From assembly GCA_020091685.1 (NCBI GenBank), contig CM034601.1, forward strand, positions 11,766,472 to 11,830,471: DNA of 64,000 bases. Reading direction: 5' to 3'. Below the pieces are notes generated by a model, which was not told the DNA's origin, did no database searches, and saw only the letters and a list, made by a program, of their open reading frames with translations. A program made the position numbers and the translations under genes. Shown here one piece after another: positions 25,301 to 35,301 of this stretch; position 1 is the stretch's first letter; each line of letters starts with the position of its first letter. The DNA is from Lutjanus erythropterus. Taxonomy: Eukaryota > Chordata > Actinopteri > Lutjaniformes > Lutjanidae.

Positions 25301-27578
25301 CAGTTTACGCAGATGGCAGTATATGTTTAGACATCCTTCAGAACCGCTGGAGCCCCACATACGATGTGTCGTCCATACTCACCTCCATCCAGGTTGGTTG
25401 GTCTGACCGCCGGTACACAAAACACACTCAAAGCGTTCACATCAGAATCAGGTTTATCCCCAGTTAGGTTTTCACATACGAGGAACTTGTCTTGGTGTTT
25501 TGGTGAATAACAATTAATATAGTAAGTAGAAAAATATAAAGAAAGATAAAAAAGCAAGTAGTGTAAGTAAAGAGGCATAAAAATTAAGTAATAATAATAA
25601 TAAGTAATAAAAGATATGTATAAAACGTAACTGAAAAAGCTGTACAGATTTTGTGCAGGAATGTGCAAAAGTATGAAGTAGATGGAAGACAGATGGGCCA
25701 TTTGGCACCCATCACTGTTGTCTTTTTTTAGACATTCGTGATGTTTTACTTGTGCTTTACTTGCTTCAAGTCATGTCATCTGTGACTGCACTGGTCCAAT
25801 TAAAATGTTGTCTGTTATTTGATGCAACTCAAATGTTCTTGAGAACACAGCATAAAATTTTATTCCAACAATTCACAGCAGCTAATGAACATACATCCTG
25901 CACTTCAGGAATCTTATTATATTTCAGTTTATTATTCACAATTCAAAACAAGTTGATGCTGCAATACAACCTGCTTTTTCCTGCCGATTGATTGACTTTA
26001 TTGTCCATCTCAGTGGGAATTTTTCCTTTGTTTCTCCCAAAGTACAGCAAAGGTACATACACTATACACTAGTAAAAACATACAAAAGTCTGACATTTGA
26101 GCAAATGAGCAGATAACAGATAGTTACAGGTGTTGCTTGGTCATTCTGTGTTCAATGCCTGTATGCCTGCATGAGGAAAAAAAGACTTCTTGTATATATT
26201 CCGGCTGGCTCTCAGGACCCTGAATCGACGGCCAGACAGGAGCTGCTCAAACTCTGAGTGTAGTGGATGCGAGCCATCTGCAGTTATATGTTCAGCCCTC
26301 CTGTGCGCAGCTCCATCAAATATATTGCAGAGTTGTTTTGTGGCTTGCCAATCACCTTCCCTGCAATATTACAAGTTTCAGAGGTTATTTTTGCTCTTCT
26401 ACACTCAACTTGCCGTTCCAGGCTGTTAATGATAAGATGCTTTCAACCAGGTGTTTGTTTGCCAGTACAGGTATGTGTTGGCTATAGGGCTGTGTATTGG
26501 CAAGAATATGGTGATATGATACTTATCACAACACAGGGGTTACGATTCAATACGTTGTGACATATTGTGGTGATGGGTGCTATAAAACCCTGTTCCTTAA
26601 TATATCCTTTTTCTTTATTTCCTAGTTCTAGCTCTAACTCTTGGCAGAAGATTGATGAATATGATTGAAAAGGTCAATAAATCGTTGGCAAATTCTGTGA
26701 AAATTCCCTTCTTGTTTTTTTTTTTCAAAGAGAATTTAATTTTCTCTAGCTCCAAGTATTTCATTACACCCCTCATAAGGTTTGAATGTGTTGGTGCAGT
26801 CATCTGTTTCCCATTAAGTAAGATCAATCTTCGTGCCAGTAGGCAGATAAATGACACCATGTTATGTTCCAAGCTGTTTTTTATTATGTTAGAACCACCA
26901 TCAAGGGGTCTAAATCAACAGATCTATGCAAAATTCTTGATAAGGTCTGAAAATGTTGTTCCAATAATTTGATCTCCTCGGGCAGCTCCAGAACGTGTGA
27001 CCCAATGATGTGACTCTGAACCACAGTGTTCAAATGAGGGGTCGATTCTTGAGCTTTTGTTCCGACCATGTAAACAATTAATTATCTTAAACTGTAGGAG
27101 GCTGTGTCTTGTACACATTGAAGAGCTATTAATCTGTTCTGGGGTTATCCACCGCCACTCGTTCGCAATCTCTTCACCTATGTCATCCTGCCAAGCTGAT
27201 TTCAGGTGGTCCATAGTCGTTGTACACGTCAACTGAGAGAGTGTCACCGATATATTTGATAAACCTCCTTTCTTGAGGAGATCTTGCAGAAGTATCAATA
27301 CAGTATAATACAAAAATATAAAATATAATGCACAAGTGTTGTAAAAACACGTAGTGTGTAGTGTTATACTAAGAGAAAAAATTATAAATAATAATTGCTA
27401 TGCAAAAAAAGCGTGGAATTTTTTTTAACACGTTTTTTTTTCCCTTCAGTCATTGCTGGACGAGCCAAACCCCAACAGCCCGGCCAACAGTCAGGCCGCA
27501 CAGCTCTATCAGGAAAACAAGAGGGAGTACGAGAAGAGGGTGACGGCCATCGTGGAGCAGAGCTGGGTGGACGTCTGA
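13349..27578 (+). CDS. ube2b: RAD6-type E2 ubiquitin-conjugating enzyme, ube2b (six coding exons)
   Basis: Transfers ubiquitin from E1 to substrates with RAD18 (PCNA Lys164, DNA damage tolerance) and RNF20/40 (histone H2B); nuclear and cytosolic. Coding exons read from the sequence: 13349-13392, 21448-21528, 22805-22830, 24367-24456, 25304-25392 and 27450-27578. All introns are GT/AG and the phases join to 459 nt, i.e. 152 residues plus stop, the exact RAD6 family length. It starts [15 protein letters not shown]; the catalytic Cys88 lies in [12 protein letters not shown] and the HPN motif in RMFHPN. Differences from human UBE2A/B include [14 protein letters not shown] and the C-terminus SWVDV. 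UBE2A is the near-identical alternative; FSEEYP at the start of exon 4 is UBE2B-like (UBE2A has FTEEYP), and convergent cdkn2aipnl next door also favours UBE2B. The family is recognised with near certainty; the b-versus-a assignment is somewhat less sure. Confidence 0.96.
14095..15392. mobile_element. TTAA-flanked MITE, interrupted by another element
   Basis: Left end TTAAAGGCAAAGTTCACCCC (then CAAAATCAAAAATACA) and right end GATTTTGGGGCGAACTGTCT then CTTTAA are inverted repeats. Both begin or end with TTAA, which fits a piggyBac-like TTAA target duplication. Internal marker GAGTTTTGGAGATATCAGCC is shared with the copy at 50 kb. Two GAAAAACTCA(G/A)CAGCAATGT-type segments (about 14293 and 15133) sit on either side of an insertion. 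Intronic in ube2b. Confidence 0.6.
14503..14830. mobile_element. MITE nested in the TTAA element
   Basis: Ends AAGGCTGCTCGATTAATG and (reverse complement of the right end) AGTCCTGCACAATGTTAAA are imperfect terminal inverted repeats. They are of the GGGCTGCACGATTAAT type known from teleost MITEs. It lies inside 14095-15392 and so inserted later. Confidence 0.5.
16240..16640. repeat. Dispersed repeat with GGTACC/GATACC-rich ends
   Basis: Contains GACACCGATACCAATAGAGT near 16271 and GTACCAATACTTAGCCCTAG near 16617. Probably a MITE of the same broad type as 18135-18745; boundaries approximate. In ube2b intron 1. Confidence 0.4.
18135..18745. mobile_element. MITE of the GGTATCGATACC type, split by a nested element
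   Basis: GAGTACCAATTAGTATCAAT lies on the left, GTCAATCGGTATCAATAAAA and CCTACCAATACCCAACCCTA on the right of a separate insertion. The right end reads TAGGGTTGGGTATTGG on the - strand. Left terminus not found. Confidence 0.4.
18181..18685. mobile_element. Nested MITE (GTCGACTA type)
   Basis: Left end AGGGATGTTCCTGGCGACTG; right end (reverse complement) AGAGGTGTGCATGATTAGTC then GACTA. The inverted ends and the GTCGACTAATC block are typical of a teleost MITE. It interrupts the element 18135-18745. Confidence 0.45.
18866..19095. mobile_element. Truncated copy of the GGGCTGCAACTAACGATTA MITE family
   Basis: GGGCCGCAATTAACAGTTAT at the left, then TTCATTATCAAATAATCTGA and CAAAACCTAAAGATACTCAT. 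The right terminal repeat is missing. In ube2b intron 1. Confidence 0.5.
20107..20331 (-). mobile_element. Partial copy of the TTAA-flanked family in ube2b intron 1
   Basis: Ends GCATATTGCCCTTTAA and carries TATTAAATATGATTTTAACC / TATTTAATATACCGTCTGTG (the internal hairpin) plus GAGTTCTGGAGCGAGG on the - strand. The other end is not clear. Confidence 0.45.
22175..22335 (+). mobile_element. tRNA-derived SINE remnant
   Basis: Lies in ube2b intron 2. Segments such as GTAGAGCGAATGCCCCATGT, TCCTCTGCAGCAGCTGTGGG and CAGCTGTTCTATCCAGTAAA match the body and 3' end of a widespread teleost SINE that ends in TATCCAAATAAAGGC. It is diverged and lacks a clean head. Confidence 0.45.
22831..24366 (+). other. 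ube2b: ube2b intron 3, nothing recognised
   Basis: Intron with donor GTAAGT and acceptor CTGCAG. No repeat landmark recognised apart from AT-rich filler. Confidence 0.6.
24887..25147. mobile_element. Diverged copy of the GGGCTGCAACTAACGATTA MITE family in ube2b intron 4
   Basis: Left GCTGCAGCAATTAACCAAGT, internal GACGGCATCTTCACCTTTGG, right region TTAATCGATAATTATTATAA. The outermost bases of the right end are lost. Confidence 0.5.
25440..26480. repeat. Dispersed teleost repeat block in ube2b intron 5
   Basis: Two recognisable pieces. One is TTCACATACGAGGAACTTGT then CTTGGTGTTTTGGTG (about 25470), a common teleost repeat with an AATAATAATAAGTAATAAAA-like tract. The other is TGACTTTATTGTCCATCTCA (about 25992) to GGCTGGCTCTCAGGACCCTG. 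Probably two different elements; families not assigned. Confidence 0.4.
26485..26590. repeat. MITE fragment (GGGCTGTGTATTGGCAAGAA type)
   Basis: GGGCTGTGTATTGGCAAGAA then TATGGTGATATGATACTTAT and GGTTACGATTCAATACG. One end of a common teleost MITE; the rest is lost or replaced by the L1 fragment. Confidence 0.45.
26635..27325 (-). mobile_element. L1-like LINE, antisense ORF2 3' fragment in ube2b intron 5
   Basis: The - strand reads [20 protein letters not shown] (27190-27100 region) and then [20 protein letters not shown] and [15 protein letters not shown] (26850-26720). This matches the C-terminal landmarks of fish L1 ORF2 (SSxCxRHxLxQFKxxxRxH ... KxxPTxxxWxxxxxxxLxLEKIxFxL). There is more than one frame break. 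It is antisense to the host gene and wholly intronic. Confidence 0.7.
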
Positions 27579-29292
27579 GCTTCTCTCTGGCTCTCTACTC
27601 CTTCCTCTCCATCACCCTCTCTTCATCATCCCTGTACTCCAGTCTTTCATTTTTACCTCATCAAGAAAAAAAAACAGCAACTATATCAGAAGAACTCAAG
27701 TGCCACCCTGAAAAAAAAGGAAGAATACAACAACCAAACCAGAATGGACATTAACTTGCTTGCCAACACATTTTAGGAAAACGAGGGAGGGGAAATCAAT
27801 CTTATATTTGTGTTTCTTGTCCTTAATTTTACTTTTTTATTGCATGATGTGAAATAAGTTATTGCTAACAGAATTTGTAATATATCTTTGTTGTTTGGTT
27901 GGATTGATGCTGTTAGTGTTTGAGTTTTACAGAGTTCTCTTCCTTTTCTTTTTTGTTTTTTTTTTTTGTTTTGTTTTGTTTTTTGTAACGTCTGCTGGTG
28001 TGCACGCAACTTGGCTGTTAGGAAAAGGGCAGGTTGTTGACCAAATCAGCATATTTTGAACGCCATGGAAGAATAACGACTGAGAAAAGCGTCTTTCAGA
28101 GTCGGTATCATCGTTATTCTTCAAGTCAGCCACAGATGCAGCTGATCTGTTCCAGCATCTCTCTGTTATTTTAAGAGACACTGTAGGTTTGGGCTCACAG
28201 ACGTCACAGGCTGCAACAGCGCCAAGTCTCACTTGCACCGATGAATCACGACTCCCTGGCTAGGCATCTCTGAGCTTTTATTTTAATCATTTCTGCTCCA
28301 AGGTAGAAGGTGATGTTGTAGAGGGAGTGTTATGAGAAAGTAAATATTAACACCAGGACGGGACAAGATAGACTTGGACTGTGTGAGTGTGGGAATCCTG
28401 GCTGAACCAAGGAAATACTGTAAGTCAGCTAAGAGAGTCGGTCTTTTCACTGCTTATCTCTTTTTCAGTGTATGAAGAGCACAGAAATAGAGCAGTACTG
28501 TTTTCAATGGTGGTGCTACATGATTATGCCGCCACGCCGGCAACGGCTTTGGCTGGAGGCATAATGTTTTCAGGTTGTCCGTACGTACATTTTATCCGTC
28601 CCGTTCATGTGAAGGTGATATCTCAAGAGCGCCTTGATGGAATTACATAAAATTTGATGCAAATGTCCACTTGGACTTGAGGATGAACCGGTTAGAATTA
28701 GGTCAAAGGTAGCTGTATCCTCACAAAACACGTCTTAACTCAAGAACTTATACCCGAATTATGACAAAATTTCACACAAATATCTAATAGGATAAAATGA
28801 TGAGGTGATAACATTTTATACCAAAAGGTCAAAGGTCATCTCCACAGTGACATCATGATGTTCAGCTCTCGATCAGTCCTCTGTCCTCCGCTGTAAAGAT
28901 AGTAGCTAAGTGAAGACGGCATGTTTCTTGCTGGACATTATTCACTGCCTAACTTAAATTTTACTAAAAAAATACACTTTATACCTTTTTATTATTAAAT
29001 TCCTTAAGTAAAGATAATATGAGTGTGGACAAACATGGATGTAAACAGCAACTTGACTGGTTCACGGAGGCAGTAATTCTAGTTTTCGTGGTTCTTTCAT
29101 GGTTAATGGGGGGACAGAGGTTGCAAGAAGAAACCCATGAAGGTTTAAGATGAAATTAAGTACATATCAATGTCATCATATCATATCATGTTCATAGATG
29201 CACTTCTATATCATGTTGTCATCTGTTCTGTTCATTTTCTATAATATTCTTTTATTAGTTGTCAGAGTTCATAATTTAAATTAGAAAATAAA
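27579..29292 (+). other. ube2b: ube2b 3' UTR (extent inferred)
   Basis: Sequence after the TGA stop, on the sense strand. There are no early AATAAA signals; the first clear AATAAA is at 29287-29292, and ATTAAA variants also occur (about 28990 and 29614). A long 3' UTR is common in UBE2B. It would include the dispersed repeat at 28555-28880. The true cleavage site cannot be decided from sequence alone. Confidence 0.35.
28555..28880. repeat. Dispersed repeat with GGTCAAAGGTCA motifs
   Basis: GGCATAATGTTTTCAGGTTG, GATATCTCAAGAGCGCCTTG, GTCCACTTGGACTTGAGGAT and AAAAGGTCAAAGGTCATC are landmarks of a frequent teleost repeat. It lies in the presumed ube2b 3' UTR or just after it. Confidence 0.55.
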
Positions 29293-30782
29293 AGATGAAT
29301 GCAGAGCTGCGTTCAGAAGTATTAAGAATTATTTTTTTTTATTTAATGACGCAGAAAGTGAATCACTTTAAAGGCTTAATGCTTTGTTGCCTGTGACGTG
29401 TGCGAGCGTGAATGAAGTGTCTGTGGTTTTAATCCTTCTCTTAAAATGCCACAGCTGACATACAAATTAACAAATGAGCAGAGGATGAAAGCGGCGCGGT
29501 CCGGTGCATCAGTGAGAGCAGTTGAAAGAGGACTGACATCAGCTGTTTTCCCAAAGGCTTTAAGTTGTTTTCATGCCTGCGTTTGTCTCCTATTTTATTT
29601 GTATGTGACACCCAATTAAAAGACCACTTGAGTATAAAATCATGACTTTAACCAGCCCAACTCCAGCTAAGTAATCCATGGGAGACAGTCGTCATAAAAT
29701 CAAACAAGACCTCCACTTTTCTGAGACAGTAAAGGTCATATTGTGACTAGTGACTTATTTCACCTATAAAAGCAGAAGGGATATGTTATAAAAATTTTGT
29801 GAATTAAACAAAAAATGTATACTTATAACAATATGCTGTATAAACATAATAAAACACATTTTTCAGACTTTGAGACAGCCTTTTTTGTCCTCCCATTCCC
29901 TGATGTTTTTCTACAGCATCCTTCATTAAGTTGTAACGTTCATTACGGTGGCTCAAACTATGATTAATTAGAGACAAGACTTGTCCTTGTCAATGATTGG
30001 TCAGACCTACGTTTGATTTAGTGTTATAATCAACTTATAATCTGTTTATTTTCCTTCCTCCGGGGTGTTTCAGCAGTACAGCACGGTCTCAAAATCATTA
30101 CAACTTTAAGAAATTATAGAGGAAATACAATTTTCTCTGTTGGTGATTGGTTCAAGGTTGGATTTGTGCTCAGCAGTGGTTTTATTGTTGTTTTAAATGG
30201 AAAAGAAATCTGCCTGCAGGTGTAAAGTGTGAAGACAAAAACAACCCTAAATGGTGGAAATGACAAATGTTTTGTTCCATGTTTGTCAGCTGGAAAATGT
30301 TACAGACAGGGTTCATACAGTTTCTTAAGAGAAAAACTCAGTATCTTTCAAGGAACATACTGTAAACCAAAATTGACGAGCCTTTATCAGGATCACATCT
30401 AAACTGTTACAAGCTGACATTGTGACACTTGGCCATATTGCGATTTCGATAACATTTGATTAACTGTGCAGCTCTAATTCTTAAACAAGCTACAGTCTTT
30501 GTAACAGATATTTTGAATGAATGCAGGTAATAAGTGGAGTAATCTGTTTTAACATATAACCAAGCAAGACAATTATGCACTGCAACAACATTCATTGTGT
30601 ATCCAAAATGGAGTGCAACGTGCACTAATCTATTTTGTACTATTTGTAACTTATCTTATCCTTCATGACATGTGACCATGCTGCTGGACAAGATGGGTCA
30701 GTATGAAAGCCTGGATTACCTAACTGAGTTTTGTGTCAAAAACCTTGGACATCATTCATAAACAAAAATGTCATTTCCCATC

Positions 30783-31060
30783 TAAGCAACTATGTTTTAT
30801 TATCTAAGATAATGTCCAGGAGCTTAGGGTCTTGTGTTTGATAAATATACACCTCATTTATACAAAGCTTTGACTCCGATTTCCTACTAAGAATGTGGTT
30901 TGAGCCAAATACAACGCTGTATGTCTCAGAAACATTCAGGATCAGTGTATTATCCCTTATCCCTCTGACTGTGTTTTGATCATGATTGCTAACAGGGATC
31001 AACAGAGGACTTGTACAGTTACCAAATATAAAAATCAAGCACTTTTCAAGCATATTCCTA
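30783..31060 (-). mobile_element. LINE reverse-transcriptase remnant
   Basis: The - strand frame reads NTLILNVSETYSVVFGSNH, then KLCINEVYIYQTQDPKLLDI and ILDNK. This is the RT palm/thumb pattern LxLNxxKTxxxVFG...VxxxxxxKxLGVxLDNK of non-LTR elements. Only about 90 codons survive. Intergenic, between the ube2b and cdkn2aipnl 3' ends. Confidence 0.6.
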
Positions 31061-31327
31061 ATCTTGAAAACATAAAGGTTAAATTTTAAGCATTTCCAAA
31101 ACTTTTAAGACTTTGAACAAACCTTTAATAGATCACTGAGATCCTGCTGCTTCATTCAGTTCTACCTCTTTTGAAGCCAACTTCAGTTGCCATTTGCTTT
31201 AAACTTGTGTGGTATTGACAAGAAAAAAAAGGTACATTATAAACTGTTTACAGCACAGAATCACTATGATCCATCAGTCTTAAAGAAAAGAGCAACAGAC
31301 AGACAATCCCATGAGAAGAAAATGTCC

Positions 31328-31733
31328 TTTATTGTGCTTCAGACAGGGACAAGATCCAGCGTCCTCTTTCATCTAGATTTATAAAAAGAAAAACAGTTCT
31401 AAAACTATGCTTCACTTAAAAAAATAAGAAAATAACAATGTAAAAATGGATGAGCAGTGAGGCTCAAACACCGACAAAAACATCTTTGTTGTCTCTGTAC
31501 AATTAAACGCTAAAAGTGTGAGTGACAGTCTTTCTGTTTTTGATCAAAAAACAAGATTTCTGATGTTTACAGTCTCATCACAGCCGTAACAAACAGTGTA
31601 GGATCGTAAAATCCCTGTGAAATGTGGTCCGACTTGTTACAAGCACAGCCTGTATGTACATAACAGCCGAGTCCCATCAATCTTCAGTCTTGATCCGACA
31701 CAACCAGGATGGATGATGATACGACTGAGACGG
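31328..31733 (-). other. cdkn2aipnl: cdkn2aipnl 3' UTR with poly(A) signal
   Basis: The - strand carries AATAAA at 31333-31328, about 400 nt after the stop codon and a usual distance for this gene. No other coding signal lies between. The end is inferred. Confidence 0.5.
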
Positions 31734-31791
31734 TCATCGACCCTGTGACAGAGGAGAGAGGGAAACATGAGGAATTTTCTCTGTCAACACA

Positions 31792-31826
<35 letters not shown>

Positions 31827-33749
31827 ACAGCGTACCTGTTGCTTCTTAATAATCTCATCTCTTGTCTTGAAGACCGGTGCGTCCTCCACCTCAATGCCTT
31901 CAGCCATTTCCTTCACTTTCTCCAGGAGCTCGGTGCTGTACCTGCAGTTAGTGAAGAGAAATCCTCTGTCAATATAATGACTGGGGCTGTAACTAATGAT
32001 TAGCCTTTATCAATTAATCTGCCAATTATTTTCACTGTTGTTTAGTCTGTAAAAAAACTGATTAATCAATTTGCTGATTGAGAGAATACACATATGAAAT
32101 TTTAACTCACCATAGGATATTGTGATGGGCATTTCTTACTACATTCTGATATTTAATTGACCGAACAATTGATCAAGAAAATTAGCAACAGATTAATGAT
32201 AATGAAAATAATCAGTAGTTGCAGCTGTTAATCATTGTATTCATTTTAAAAGTAAAAACATGGGCCATTATGTCTTAGAAATGCTAAAAAAAAACTGCAT
32301 TTATTTATTAAGTTTAAGTTACACCATGAAAAAACTGTACTTCAGTTTGTTAGGGTACTGATAATGCCATGTATAAATCCTTAAACCTAAACTTTAAAGT
32401 AGACTCTGCGTCTAGACTGAATAATACACTTAAAAAATATTTAAAAGACACTGCCTTTTGTATATATGTATATCGGTTTCGGTGTATATGTCAGAAGACA
32501 AGTGACAAGAAATGTCAGCACAGAAATACAAAAATGTTTCAGTGTCTCTACTACATACTCTGACCACCAGAGAGCACTGACAAGTTTATTTTCAACAGTA
32601 ACGTGTCTCATCATCTTTATCAAGGTCTCAATTCTTTAAAATGTTCAACTGTTGTATGATTATTGGATTTTCAAAACCAATGGGTGATACTGTTGAACTG
32701 ATCTTTTATCAGTCAGCTAAAATACAGTCAGACATTTGAGGACGTCATCTTGGGCTTTAAGAACCACTGACTGACATTTTCTGTCATTTTCTAATATTTT
32801 ATAGACCAAAAAATTGATTGATTAAATGAGAATATAATCCCTTAAATATCAGCACTGGCATCACAGATCCAGTATCAGTTACAAGAAAAACAAACAATGC
32901 AACATGGGTCTTATTTTGTTATATATTACCATATAATGTACAGAATTTTACATACTAAGGGTCCATGTTCACACATTTTATGTGTTATTTATTTTATTAT
33001 CTTGATATACATTATTTTGTTTATTTATTCTCATCAAATTAATAGCCTGTGTTTTCTTACGATTTTCTATGCTTATATTATATACTGTAAGTTTTATATT
33101 ATATATTTCTGGGTCTGATTGATTGGTGGCCAACTTGTTAGTCGTTTTCCAGACACAGGGGGCAGCAGTGAGCTGACATGAGCGTTATGAATTAGACGAA
33201 GAAGACTCTCAGACAAACGCACACTAAAATGATTTTTGCGACTTGTCAGAGGCAAAATCAAAGTAAATGTTTAGGTTTTAAAACAGATAGAGCTTCGGAT
33301 GTGATGACTAATTGATGAGTTTGGTAAATATGTCTTCAGGAAAACGTACACGGCTCCATTGCGTGAAGCGCTAAGCTGCTAGCATGGCCTCTGTGCCACT
33401 GCTCTGAGGAGGTTTTAACGCATGTGTGGCGGTTTTCTCTCCTCCAGCTCAGGTAAAAATCAACAGAAACGACTGTCCAGTGAGGGAACACTTGATTCAA
33501 GTTGTAACAGTCATGAAGACACGTTGTGTTTACGTACCTACAGCCGAGGAAGACGTTGTTGGCCCAGACCATGGACAGTGAGAGCAGCTGGTCGAGCTGC
33601 TGCTGCTCGAAGTCGTTGAAGTTCCGCAGGATGAACTCCCTCCGCGCCGCCCAGTGCTTCTCACTCTCCCAGTAACCTCGATACGTCTCCACCTGGTCAG
33701 CCAGGGCTCTGTTCTGCTGGATAAAATCCACCACGTCCAGGGAAGACAT
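31734..33749 (-). CDS. cdkn2aipnl: CDKN2AIP N-terminal-like protein (XRN2-binding domain), three coding exons
   Basis: Small protein made essentially of the XTBD domain, which binds the nuclear 5'-3' exonuclease XRN2. Exons on the - strand: 33749-33538 (70 codons plus 2 nt), 31941-31836 (106 nt) and 31742-31734. They give 108 residues against 116 in human. The first ATG of the conserved reading is at 33749-33747 (MSSLDVVDFIQQNRALADQV). Diagnostic segments are YWESEKHWAARREFILRNF, LDQLLSLSMVWANNVFLGC and, in exon 2, MAEGIEVEDAPVFKTRDEI. Donors are GTACGT and GTACGC. The last exon adds only Gly-Arg-stop after KKQQ, comparable to the short human end KKHQS, and is the least certain junction. The gene is convergent with ube2b, as in human 5q31.1. 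Confidence 0.93.
31794..31824. repeat. (TG)n microsatellite in cdkn2aipnl last intron
   Basis: Uninterrupted TG run 12 bases from the exon 2 donor on the - strand, occupying most of the 93-bp intron 31743-31835. Confidence 0.95.
31983..32228. mobile_element. MITE of the GGGCTGCAACTAACGATTA family in cdkn2aipnl intron 2/1
   Basis: Left end GGGGCTGTAACTAATGATTA, right end (reverse complement) CAGCTGCAACTACTGATTAT. Lies in the long cdkn2aipnl intron just before exon 2 (31836-31941). Diverged centre. Confidence 0.55.
32235..33537 (-). other. cdkn2aipnl: cdkn2aipnl intron 1
   Basis: The intron spans 31942-33537 and holds one MITE and one MITE fragment. AT-rich at 32900-33120. A one-mismatch CTCF-like core (CCACCAGAGAGC) lies near 32566. 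No other gene. Confidence 0.6.
32720..32870. repeat. Fragment of the same MITE family
   Basis: GACATTTGAGGACGTCATCT, CACTGACTGACATTTTCTGT and TATAGACCAAAAAATTGATT are its internal markers in reverse orientation. No termini. In the long cdkn2aipnl intron. Confidence 0.4.
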
Positions 33750-33900
33750 CTTGCTTCTCTCCGGCCGAGTCAACAAAGGCGACTTCCTGTCTGTGAAGCA
33801 GGTTCCGGAAGTAGTTTTTCTATTGCGCTTGTTTTAAACAGCGACACACAGCGGTGTGCCTGAGAGCTACAACTAATCCAACATACCTCCTGCACAGTGG
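33750..33900 (-). promoter_or_regulatory. cdkn2aipnl: cdkn2aipnl promoter / 5' UTR
   Basis: Immediately upstream of the start on the - strand are two ETS-type motifs in opposite orientations: ACTTCCTG at 33782-33789 and CCGGAAGT at 33805-33812. There is no TATA box. This is typical of a ubiquitously expressed gene. The start site is not determined. Confidence 0.5.
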
Positions 33901-34731
33901 CTCGGTTGTTGAAGGCAGTGAGTTAGATTAAAATAATTAAAGGTACAACATGTTATTTCATCATATTAATACCTTAACATAAATACATAAAACATAACAG
34001 ACAGTTAGCGGGGCATTGAGGCAGGATAAGTAAGGTAAACATTTTAACTAATCATGAAACTTCTCCAGTTGCTTACTTACATTAAGAGAATAATTTTTCT
34101 GTTAAAAGCTTTTTTAATTGTATGTTCAATCATGCAAATGATAGATTAAATTAAATATGTATTTCCAGTGTTCTATAGTGTCTTTACAATGTTGAGCTGA
34201 AAAGTCAAAAACCTCAAGATGCAAAATAAATTTTTTTTTTCCTATTTATTTCATAAGTTCAGTTCTTTATTTCTTTCAGTTCTTTAAAAACTTAAGTTGC
34301 CTTTGTTTTTTTTATCATTTACAACACAACAAGAGCATTCACATGGCAAAAGTTTGACAATACTCCACAATCATTATTTATTATTTTTATTTAGAAGGAC
34401 TGAAATTTCAATACAAATCTAAGTTTTAATCGTTTTATTTATTTTTACTTTATTTATTTCATAAAACTTTGGGGAGCTATTCTGTTTCTTTATTTAATTT
34501 TTCACTTCTGTAGCATTTAATTAAAGATACACTTAAAGGCATTTAAATTATGTTTTGTGTTTAAATGTCTAAATGTTAATTTTTATTGTTTGGGTATATA
34601 AATTGGTTATCAGCCTCCTTCATTACAAATAATCTGTACTGGTACCAGTCCCGAAAAAATATTTTATCAAACCTTATTTTCTAATCAAATTTGCAAAATA
34701 CTTTGAATAGAAGCTATTGATCAGCTTTAAG
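33901..34731. other. Intergenic AT-rich DNA
   Basis: Strongly AT-rich with homopolymer runs; nothing recognised. Confidence 0.4.
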
Positions 34732-35301
34732 CTAAATGTGGTGCCATACACACGTGTGCATTGTCCCAGCTAAATTAACAGTAAGGGTATTTCTGTATAA
34801 TGTCAAAATGTTACAAGAAATAAAAAAGATTTTACAGACTGTAAAGCTAATGTTGAAGGAAATTCGGATTTGTGATGCTATATACATAAAATTTGATTTT
34901 ACTTGACTACAGCCAGCTGTCTGCAGCATGAACAGCAGCACAATGGAAGGCATCCACCTACCTGGTGGAAGTGGAAGAAGGTACTCAGGGAACTGACTGC
35001 TGAGGCGGAGCGAGGGAGTTTCTGGCTTTGGCTCAAAAGGAAAGATGCAAAGTGGGGTAACAAGGACCTGAGGTTGAGCTGCAGGGAACAGTCCATACTG
35101 CTGCCCCACCACCTCGAGATGTTCTGGAATCAAAGGGAGGAAACATCTGTGAAGGGTGGCTCCCAGCTGACGATCCTGCAGCTGGTTTGGTGGCACCAGT
35201 GGAGGTGCAACAGGCAGCAGGTAGTGAATATCTGCACTTCCATCTTTTTGTAAGATGCATAATGTGTGATGAAAATTAGCTTGTATGACATATTGGCACA
35301 T
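34732..35301 (-). other. Unrecognised GC-richer block open on both strands
   Basis: About 34900-35260 is richer in GC than its surroundings. It is open on the - strand (189 codons, proline- and leucine-rich, e.g. PVAPPLVPPNQLQDRQLGAT) and on the + strand (116 codons, Trp/Lys-rich). No conserved domain is recognised, the ends run into AT-rich sequence, and no splice context stands out. It may be a fragment of a dispersed element or an unrelated exon. Not called as a gene. Confidence 0.25.

Noticed and set aside
33750-33776. Longer cdkn2aipnl N-terminus beginning MLTRPERSK
   Set aside because: The upstream codon is TTG on the - strand. The ATG at 33749 begins the conserved reading.
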